Assembly: GCA_038237235.1 (NCBI GenBank)
Contig: JBBRYW010000031.1
Coordinates: 1 to 26,652 of the forward strand
Reading direction: 5' to 3'
DNA from: JBBRYW01 sp038237235
GTDB lineage: Bacteria; Actinomycetota; Thermoleophilia; Gaiellales; Gaiellaceae
Length of the DNA: 26,652 nucleotides
Shown: piece by piece, positions 21,273 through 26,652 of the stretch
Numbering within the stretch: the stretch's first letter is position 1
How the letters are laid out: each line of letters begins with the position of its first letter
The notes under the pieces: model-generated
Seen by the model: the letters and a program-made list of their open reading frames with translations, nothing else
Databases searched by the model: none
Told to the model about the DNA's origin: nothing
Position numbers and translations under genes: made by a program

Positions 21273-22679
21273 TTGCGCCCGGTCCGCTTCGTGATCCTCG
21301 CGGCGCCGCGGACGGGTAGCAACATGCTCTGCACGCTGCTCGGCTCGCACCCGTCCGTACTGTGCCACCACGAGCTCTTCAATCCGGCGGGCGCCTATCC
21401 GGCGCTCGAGCTGCGGGATAGTTCTTTCGAGCTGGGAGATCCGGAGGAACGCGATCGCGACCCGCTCCGGTTCCTCGATCGAGTCTGGCTCGCCCACCTC
21501 GGGCACTCGCACGTCGGCTTCAAGATGACGCACCGCCAGAACCAGGCGATCCTGTCCTCCGTCCTTCGCGACCGCGATGTGCGAAAGATCGTGCTCCGGC
21601 GTGAGAACCGCCTCCGTACGTTCGTTTCGCGCTTGATTGCCGAGGAGACGGGGCAGTGGGAGGTGTACGACGAAGCGGATCTGACGCTGCCAAGGCCACG
21701 CGTGCATGTCGATGTGCCAGCCCTCCGGCAAGCCGTGGCCGAGGATGAGGCCTACTACGGGGAGCTAGAAACTGTCCTCGACGAAACGCGGCAGCCGTTT
21801 CTCGGCGTGCGCTACGAGGCACTAGTGGCGGGGGGCGAGCGAGCGCGCCTGCTCGAGTTTCTCGAGCTGCCGGAGCCCTCGCCCGCCTGCCTCAGCGTCC
21901 GGAGCGCCAGGCAGAACCCGGCCGAGCTGCGCGATCTGGTCGTCAACTTCACGGAGCTCGAGGCCGCGCTGGCGGGAACGGAGCTCGCCGGCGACCTTCG
22001 AATGCCAGATCCTTCTGCGCCGGAACCGCGGGCGGCGAGCGGCCTCGTCGACCGGCGGTTCGTCGCCGAGCAGCTGACCGGGCCCGATCCGTGGTGTGCG
22101 AGCCACGGCGCGGCCCCGGACTCACCGGAGCTCGGGGCCGGGATGCTCTACTACGCCCTCGCATACGCCCTCCGTGCGTCCGTCTGCGTCTGCCTCGGCT
22201 CCGGCGGCGGCTTCGTCCCCCGTCTCATGCGCCAGGCGCAGCGCGACCTCGGCCTCGAGCCGAGCCGAACGATCCTCGTCGACGGCGGCGACCGCGTTGC
22301 TGAGGAGAAGCGGGCGATCTGGGGCTCGCCGGCTTGGACCGAGCCCGATTCCTGGTTCCGGCGGGCCTATCCCGACGTCGAGATTGTCCTCAGCCTGACC
22401 GAGGCCGCTCACCGCGAGCTCTTCATCCCGAACGGAATCACGATCGACTACCTGCACATCGACGCCGACCACCACTACGAGGGGGTTCGCCTCGACTTCG
22501 ACCTCTTCGCCCCGATCCTGGCGGAGGGAGGCGTGATCACGCTGCACGACAGCTCGAACTACCGCGAGCCATGCGGCGTCCCCCGACTTGTCGAGGAGCT
22601 GCGGGGCGGCAGCGACTATGCCGTAGTCGACTTCCCGATCCGGTATGGCACGACAATTGTGAAGAGAAACCCAGCGTGA
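21273..22679 (+). CDS. Sulfotransferase fused to class I SAM methyltransferase
   Basis: 468 residues in two enzyme-like parts. Residues 1-280 resemble Stf0/NodH-type PAPS sulfotransferases: VRFVILAAPRTGSNMLCTLL with the 5'-phosphosulfate loop (PRTGSN, residues 12-17), SHPSVLCHHELFNP, and VRKIVLRRENRLRTFVSRL for the 3'-phosphate site. Residues about 285-468 look like a Methyltransf_24-type Rossmann domain: ASVCVCLGSGGGFVPRLM (motif I), TILVDGG, IDYLHIDADHHYEGVRLDFD and GGVITLHDSSNYREPCGVPR. It would transfer sulfate and methyl groups, perhaps to one small-molecule scaffold. TTG at 21273 lies 3 nt after the WD40 stop; GTG at 21291 is too late, as it cuts the first strand. The frame is also open through the WD40 gene from 20826, which is rejected. 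Confidence 0.82.
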   Translation: MRPVRFVILAAPRTGSNMLCTLLGSHPSVLCHHELFNPAGAYPALELRDSSFELGDPEERDRDPLRFLDRVWLAHLGHSHVGFKMTHRQNQAILSSVLRDRDVRKIVLRRENRLRTFVSRLIAEETGQWEVYDEADLTLPRPRVHVDVPALRQAVAEDEAYYGELETVLDETRQPFLGVRYEALVAGGERARLLEFLELPEPSPACLSVRSARQNPAELRDLVVNFTELEAALAGTELAGDLRMPDPSAPEPRAASGLVDRRFVAEQLTGPDPWCASHGAAPDSPELGAGMLYYALAYALRASVCVCLGSGGGFVPRLMRQAQRDLGLEPSRTILVDGGDRVAEEKRAIWGSPAWTEPDSWFRRAYPDVEIVLSLTEAAHRELFIPNGITIDYLHIDADHHYEGVRLDFDLFAPILAEGGVITLHDSSNYREPCGVPRLVEELRGGSDYAVVDFPIRYGTTIVKRNPA

Positions 22680-23836
22680 GAGTACTGCTGCTCCAGGATC
22701 ACATTTACCTGCCGTCGTTCGGCGGCGGGGTGAAGGCGAACCGGCTCCTGCTCGAGGGCCTCGCCCGCCGCGGGCACTGCTGTGCCGCCGTCACTCCGGC
22801 CCTGACGTCGCGGTCCGGGCCGGCGTCGGAGTCCGATCTCCGCAGTGAGCTCGAGCGACGGAGAATCCGGGTGCGGGAGCCGGCGCCGTCCGTCTTCTCG
22901 TACCGCTATCGGGGCGTAGGGGTGGACGCGCTCGATCTTGGGACGGAAAGGCTGTCTGCGCACGTCGAGCAGCGCATCTGCGAGTTCCGGCCGGACTGGG
23001 TGCTCGTGAACGACGACAAGCTGAGGCTGCTGCTCGGTAGCGCCCTGCGAGCGGCCGGGCCGGCGCGCGTCGTCATCGTGCTGCAGACGATCGCCAACGC
23101 GCCGTTCGGCCCGCTCTCGATCGCGCCGGATCTCACGCAGGCGCGAAGCATGAGAAGTGCACGCGCGATCGTCGTAATCAGCGGTTTCCTCCAGCGCTAC
23201 CTCGCGCACTACGGCTTTCTCGAATCGACTGTGCTCCGGCTTCCAATCTACGGCGAAGGGCCGTTTCCCAAGGCGGGCGGCCTCGACCGTCGGTTCGTGA
23301 CGATGCTCAACCCGTGCGTCGAGAAAGGCCTCGACGTCTTCCTCCAGCTGGCCCGCAATCTGCCTGAAGTCGAGTTTGCCGCGGTGCGCGGATGGGGTAC
23401 GGACGAAGCCGTGCTGCGAACGCTCGGAACAGAGTCCAATGTCCGAGTCTTCGAGCCCGCTGACGACCTCGACGGCGTCCTGGATCAGACGCGCGTTCTG
23501 CTGGCGCCGTCAGTGTGGCCCGAGACCTTCGGCTATATCGTCCCAGAGGCGTTGCTTCGAGGCATCCCGGTGCTCGCAAGCGACATCGGCGGTCTTCCGG
23601 AGGCGGGACTCGGCGCGGCGGTCCACCTGCCGCTTGCCGCCCTCGAGCGGCGGAACGGGCACTACGTCGAGCGGCGGCAAGACGTCGCCCCATGGTGCGC
23701 AGCTCTTCGACGGCTGCTCGGCGAGCCGGACGAGTACGAGCGCCGGTCGCAGCATGGACGCGAAGCAGCCCTGGCCCATGTCGCGACTGCCGGCGTCGAG
23801 CAGTTCGAGTCCTTTCTCAAGGGCCTGGGGCGCTGA
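22676..23836 (+). CDS. GT4-family glycosyltransferase
   Basis: 386-residue GT-B glycosyltransferase. N-terminal domain: VRVLLLQDHIYLPSFGGGVK with the Gly-rich acceptor-side loop, LLLEGLARRGH, and ARAIVVISGFLQRYL at the domain junction. C-terminal donor domain: RFVTMLNPCVEKGLDVFLQL, VRVFEPADDLDGVLDQTRVL, and the GT4 motif LLAPSVWPETFGYIVPEALL with the ExxxE-type sugar-nucleotide contact, then GIPVLASDIGGLPEAG. It should transfer a sugar from a nucleotide donor, with retention, in the cytoplasm. GTG at 22676 overlaps the upstream stop (GTGA). Immediately downstream lies a decayed second copy of the same gene. Confidence 0.93.
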   Translation: MRVLLLQDHIYLPSFGGGVKANRLLLEGLARRGHCCAAVTPALTSRSGPASESDLRSELERRRIRVREPAPSVFSYRYRGVGVDALDLGTERLSAHVEQRICEFRPDWVLVNDDKLRLLLGSALRAAGPARVVIVLQTIANAPFGPLSIAPDLTQARSMRSARAIVVISGFLQRYLAHYGFLESTVLRLPIYGEGPFPKAGGLDRRFVTMLNPCVEKGLDVFLQLARNLPEVEFAAVRGWGTDEAVLRTLGTESNVRVFEPADDLDGVLDQTRVLLAPSVWPETFGYIVPEALLRGIPVLASDIGGLPEAGLGAAVHLPLAALERRNGHYVERRQDVAPWCAALRRLLGEPDEYERRSQHGREAALAHVATAGVEQFESFLKGLGR

Positions 23837-23889
23837 GCGCAGAGGAGCTCCGGGGGCCAGCTTGAATTGCCGCTTTGCAGGGCCGCGAT

Positions 23890-24308
23890 GCGATTGGAAA
23901 GGCGCATTCGGCCCGCTGGCTCGTCGGTTATCCAGCTTCCGATCCGGGGCGAGACCGCGCCTGCGCCCGGCGGCGGCTCGTCACTATGGTGAGTTCATGC
24001 CCCGAGAAGGGCGTCGACGTCTTCCTCCCCCTCGCTCCCGTACTCCGGGACACCGAGTCCGCCGCGGTGCGCAGCTCGGTCACGACCGAGGCCGTGCTGC
24101 GCTTGCGCGAGCGGGAGCCGAATGTGACGCTGCTCGAGCCCAAAGACGAGCCCGACACCGTGCCAGCCGAGACGTGCGTCCTGCTCACACGGTCGCTCTG
24201 GCCAGAGACGTTCTGCCAGCAGGCTTCACGCCGCGAGAGCGTGGCGGCGCTCGTGCACCTCGCCACGACGCGCGCCGAGCACTTCGAGGCGTTCTCACGG
24301 GGTTGGAA
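23890..24308 (+). pseudogene. Decayed tandem duplicate of the GT4 glycosyltransferase
   Basis: Codons 23974-24213 match codons 23291-23530 of the intact GT4 gene without any indel: R-x-V-T-M ... EKG-x-DVFL ... TxEAVLR ... S-x-WPETF. About 44 of 80 residues are identical by hand count. Further on, AALVHLATTRAEHFEAFSRG (24244-24303) matches the intact AALAHVATAGVEQFESFLKG, but 204 nt (68 codons) carrying the rest of the donor-binding motif are missing between them. Upstream, remnants of FGPL (about 23906) and LPI-x-GE (about 23936) lie in other frames, with roughly 106-nt and 13-nt deletions relative to the intact gene, so the frame is broken. The acceptor domain is gone and the remaining frame has no proper stop. 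Non-functional as a glycosyltransferase. Confidence 0.85.
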
Positions 24309-24310
24309 CG

Positions 24311-25525
24311 GTGAAGACACGCGTCGCCATCGTCGACCCGTACTCGTCGGGCGCGCTCCTCGCACGCGCGTTCGCGGCGCGGAGGCACGAGTGCATCGCG
24401 GTCAAGAGCAAGCCGGCGATCCCGTCGCTCTTCCGTTCGTCGTTCGAGCCAGGCAACTTCGTCGAGATCGTTGACGGCCGCGACGCCCGTGCGGCCGCCG
24501 GCACCCTACGGCGCCTCGGCGCCGGCCACGTGCTCGCGGGCTCGGAGCCCGGCGTGGAGCTCGCGGACGAGCTCGCGGAGCGCCTCGCGCTCGACGCGAA
24601 CGACCCGACTCTGCGAGAGGCGCGCCGGGACAAGTACCTGATGGCCGAGGCGGTCGCGGCGCGCGGGCTCGCGACTCCGGCTCGCGTTCGGTCGGAGTCC
24701 CTCGAGCCGCTACTCGAATGGGTCCGCGATCGAGGCGTATGGCCCGTCGTCGCCAAGCCGCCGAAGAGCGTCGCGAGCGACTCGGTCGCTGTCTGCCGGG
24801 ACGCCGGCGAGCTCGAGCGCGCGTACCACGCGATTGCGCGGCGCCGGAACGTCCTCGGCCTCGTGAACGAGACGGTCCTCGTGCAGGAGCTCGTGCGCGG
24901 TCCCGAGTACGTCGTTGACACGGTCAGCTGCCGAGGCCGCCACCGTGCCGCAGCGTTCTGGCGCTACCACGGCGCCTCCGGCGACGGCGGCGTCTTCTAC
25001 GAGGCGATGGAGCTCCTCCCCTACGCCGGCGAACGCCAGGCGGTTCTGCTTGCGTACGTCGTTCGGGCGCTCGAGGCGCTTGGGATTCGCCACGGCCCCG
25101 CGCACAGCGAGGTGATCTGGTCGGAGCTGTGCGGCCCCGTACTCATCGAGATCGGCGCCCGGCTCAGCGCGGGTACGAACGCCGTGCTCAGCCGCGCGTG
25201 CGGCGGCCCGTGCGCCCTCGACCTCACGGTCGAGGCGTGCCTCGAGCCAGAGCGCTTCGAGGCGACGGAGCACCGCCCGACCCTCACACGCGCCGCGCTC
25301 ACGTGCTTCCTGATCCGGCCGCCCGATCACCGCTTGCGATCCGACCTCGCGGTTGACGAGATCCGGAGCCTGCCGTCCTTCGAGTCGCTGTCCATCACGC
25401 GCCGTCGCGACGGGCGACGCATCGTGGGCGTCGTCAACCTGATCCATCCGGCCCGGCGCGTCCTGCACCGTGACCGGCGCCGGCTGCGGCGGCTCGAGCG
25501 CCGGCTGTACGAGCCCGTCCGGTGA
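24311..25525 (+). CDS. ATP-grasp ligase, probable amino-acid/peptide ligase type
   Basis: 404-residue ATP-grasp protein. N-terminal Rossmann-like preATP-grasp domain (TRVAIVDPYSSGALLARAFA, about 3-22), then REARRDKYLMAEAVAARGLATPA, the ATP-binding WPVVAKPPKSVASDSV with its Lys, VLVQELVRGPEYVVDTVS (adenine/ATP contacts and Glu), GPAHSEVIW and GPVLIEIGARLSAGTNAVL with the Mg-binding Glu and Asn-type residues. The layout is that of BacD/carnosine-synthase-type ligases that activate a carboxylate as acyl phosphate and join an amine, usually an amino acid. GTG start at 24311 directly after the GT pseudogene; weak ribosome site. The stop overlaps the decarboxylase start by 4 nt. Substrates cannot be read from sequence. 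Confidence 0.9.
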   Translation: MKTRVAIVDPYSSGALLARAFAARRHECIAVKSKPAIPSLFRSSFEPGNFVEIVDGRDARAAAGTLRRLGAGHVLAGSEPGVELADELAERLALDANDPTLREARRDKYLMAEAVAARGLATPARVRSESLEPLLEWVRDRGVWPVVAKPPKSVASDSVAVCRDAGELERAYHAIARRRNVLGLVNETVLVQELVRGPEYVVDTVSCRGRHRAAAFWRYHGASGDGGVFYEAMELLPYAGERQAVLLAYVVRALEALGIRHGPAHSEVIWSELCGPVLIEIGARLSAGTNAVLSRACGGPCALDLTVEACLEPERFEATEHRPTLTRAALTCFLIRPPDHRLRSDLAVDEIRSLPSFESLSITRRRDGRRIVGVVNLIHPARRVLHRDRRRLRRLERRLYEPVR

Positions 25526-26652
25526 GCTCGCTCGTGCAGAGCTCAGCGCGCGCGGAGCCGAAGGACGGCGAAGCGTTCCTGCCCGCCGGTTTCTTTGACT
25601 CGTTCCCGCAACTCGAGCTCGAGCGGAACCGCTTCGCTCCGCCCCTCGAGCGGAGCGGCACTCCGGCCTTCCTCGCGGACGAGCGTATCGTCGCCGACCG
25701 CTACGAGCAGCTCGAACATGCGCTTCGGACGCAGTGGGGCCGCTCGGCGATCGCATACTCATTCAAGACGAACTACGCCGTCGCGGAATCGGGGATTCTG
25801 CAGCGGCGGGGAGCGTGGGCGGAAGTCGTCTCAGGCCGCGAGTACATGCTTGCACGGCGACTGGGCTACGCCGGGGCCCACATCGTCTTCAACGGCCCCC
25901 TCAAGCGCGACGCCGAGCTGCGAGCGGCGCTCGCCGACGGCGCGCTCGTTCACGTCGACAACAGCGAGGAGCTCGAGCGGGTGCTCACGCTGGCGGCGCG
26001 CCGGCCCGCCCGTGCAAGGATGGGCTTGCGCGTCCGCGCCGATCTCGAGTCGCTGCCGAGCCGGTTCGGCCTCTCCCTGGAGCATGAAGCCCGCGCCGCG
26101 GCCGCGGCCGTCGCGTTGGTGCCCGGCGTCGTGCTCGAGAGCCTCCACCTGCACCTAAAGGGCGACACGGATGAGCCGGCCGTCTACCGTGAGGCCGCGC
26201 GGCAGCTCGCGAGCTTCATTCGGGGCCTGCCCGACGACGCGCGCCGCGGCCTGCGCTCGCTCGATTTCGGCGGCGGCTTCCCGGCGCACGGACCGAAGCC
26301 GCGCAGCCGCGAGCGTTGGCGTCCGCGCCCGGTAGAGGAGTACGTCGCCGCGATCGTCGAGCAGCTCGCCCCGGTGTTTCCGGCGGGCGAGCGGCCCATG
26401 CTGATCCTCGAGCCCGGCCGATACCTCGTTGCCGACGCCTTCATCTTTGTCTCACGGGTCCTCCGCATCGGCCGCTCCGCGGGGGTCGACGTGGTGACCG
26501 CCGACGGCGCGGCGACGATGTTGCCGCTCACGCACTACTGCCCGCAGGTGGCACGCGTGTTCACGGCGGAGCTCGCGGCGAGATACGGCGAGCCGGTGCA
26601 TTCCGTCGTCTTCGGCTCCTCGTGCCGGGAGAACGACGTCCTGTACGACGGC
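25522..26652 (+). CDS. PLP-dependent amino-acid decarboxylase, LysA/ornithine-decarboxylase fold (partial)
   Basis: First 377 residues of a fold-type III PLP decarboxylase; the end lies beyond the window. Seen: Lys82 in AIAYSFKTNYAV, the Schiff-base lysine of the DapDC/ODC group, HIVFNGPLKRDAEL, SLHLHLKGD in place of the usual LHFHIGSQ block, RSLDFGGGFPA (phosphate-binding glycines), LILEPGRYLVADA, and VFGSSCRENDVLYDG, where the Cys and Asp of the C-x-x-x-D-x-x motif contact substrate across the dimer. GTG at 25522 overlaps the ATP-grasp stop (GTGA). Not a normal housekeeping lysA by context: the partner ligase and tailoring enzymes suggest it decarboxylates an amino acid or amino-acid conjugate in a special pathway (inference; compare the SbnH-type decarboxylases of siderophore clusters). 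Confidence 0.92.
   Translation, partial: MSSLVQSSARAEPKDGEAFLPAGFFDSFPQLELERNRFAPPLERSGTPAFLADERIVADRYEQLEHALRTQWGRSAIAYSFKTNYAVAESGILQRRGAWAEVVSGREYMLARRLGYAGAHIVFNGPLKRDAELRAALADGALVHVDNSEELERVLTLAARRPARARMGLRVRADLESLPSRFGLSLEHEARAAAAAVALVPGVVLESLHLHLKGDTDEPAVYREAARQLASFIRGLPDDARRGLRSLDFGGGFPAHGPKPRSRERWRPRPVEEYVAAIVEQLAPVFPAGERPMLILEPGRYLVADAFIFVSRVLRIGRSAGVDVVTADGAATMLPLTHYCPQVARVFTAELAARYGEPVHSVVFGSSCRENDVLYDG

Noticed and set aside
23875..24474. A 199-residue open frame as a real short glycosyltransferase
   Set aside because: It lacks the acceptor domain and most of the donor motif and continues out of frame into the ATP-grasp gene; it is the remnant of a duplicate.
1..26652. CRISPR arrays, insertion sequences, tRNA/rRNA genes, phage genes
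   Set aside because: No regularly spaced repeats, transposase motifs, tRNA cloverleaf or rRNA segments were seen on reading both strands.

Overview
The window is very G+C-rich and densely packed, with many GTG/TTG starts, 4-nt stop/start overlaps and several promoters placed so close to the start codon that transcripts would be leaderless. Together with the gene content (stand-alone FabG/ACP/KAS proteins, long phosphoketolase, long Pta, BioY, hydrolase-cyclase fusion) this suggests an actinobacterium, probably of the Thermoleophilia (Gaiellales/Solirubrobacterales) type. The phylum is fairly safe; the class is inference.

Region A (1-5634, minus strand) is one operon read from 5634 down past position 1: fabG-type ketoreductase, an unusually long acyl carrier protein, holo-ACP synthase, a hotdog dehydratase with the catalytic Glu but no His, a complete ketosynthase, a second hotdog dehydratase with the catalytic His but no Glu, a ketosynthase-like chain-length factor without catalytic Cys or first His, and a second Cys-containing ketosynthase cut by the window edge. 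This looks like a highly reducing type II polyketide/fatty-acid synthase. The two dehydratases are complementary half-enzymes. A TTGACA-17-CATAAA promoter sits directly before fabG.

Region B (5710-16801) is mostly central carbon metabolism and cyclic-nucleotide signalling: a DUF4031 protein; a GH15 glucoamylase/trehalase coupled to a stand-alone cyclic-nucleotide-binding protein; divergently, phosphoketolase (xfp) overlapping a cytidylate-kinase-like gene; an alpha/beta-hydrolase fused to a class III nucleotide cyclase; convergent to it bioY-pta; and a ROK glucokinase. A plausible flow is glucan or trehalose to glucose, glucose 6-phosphate, phosphoketolase, acetyl phosphate, Pta, acetyl-CoA. 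Imported biotin would support acetyl-CoA carboxylase, which feeds Region A.

Region C (16802 to the end, plus strand) is the least familiar part and the best candidate for an undescribed system. A structured leader behind a candidate promoter precedes seven closely packed intact genes and one decayed gene: a stand-alone RibD-C-type reductase, a 504-aa protein I do not recognise, a 14-repeat (double seven-blade) WD40 protein, a sulfotransferase-methyltransferase fusion, a GT4 glycosyltransferase, a decayed second copy of that glycosyltransferase, an ATP-grasp ligase, and a LysA-like PLP decarboxylase that runs off the window. The combination reads as a biosynthetic cluster for a small sulfated/methylated/glycosylated amino-acid-derived product. 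The product is unknown. I see no tRNA, rRNA, CRISPR array, insertion sequence or phage gene.
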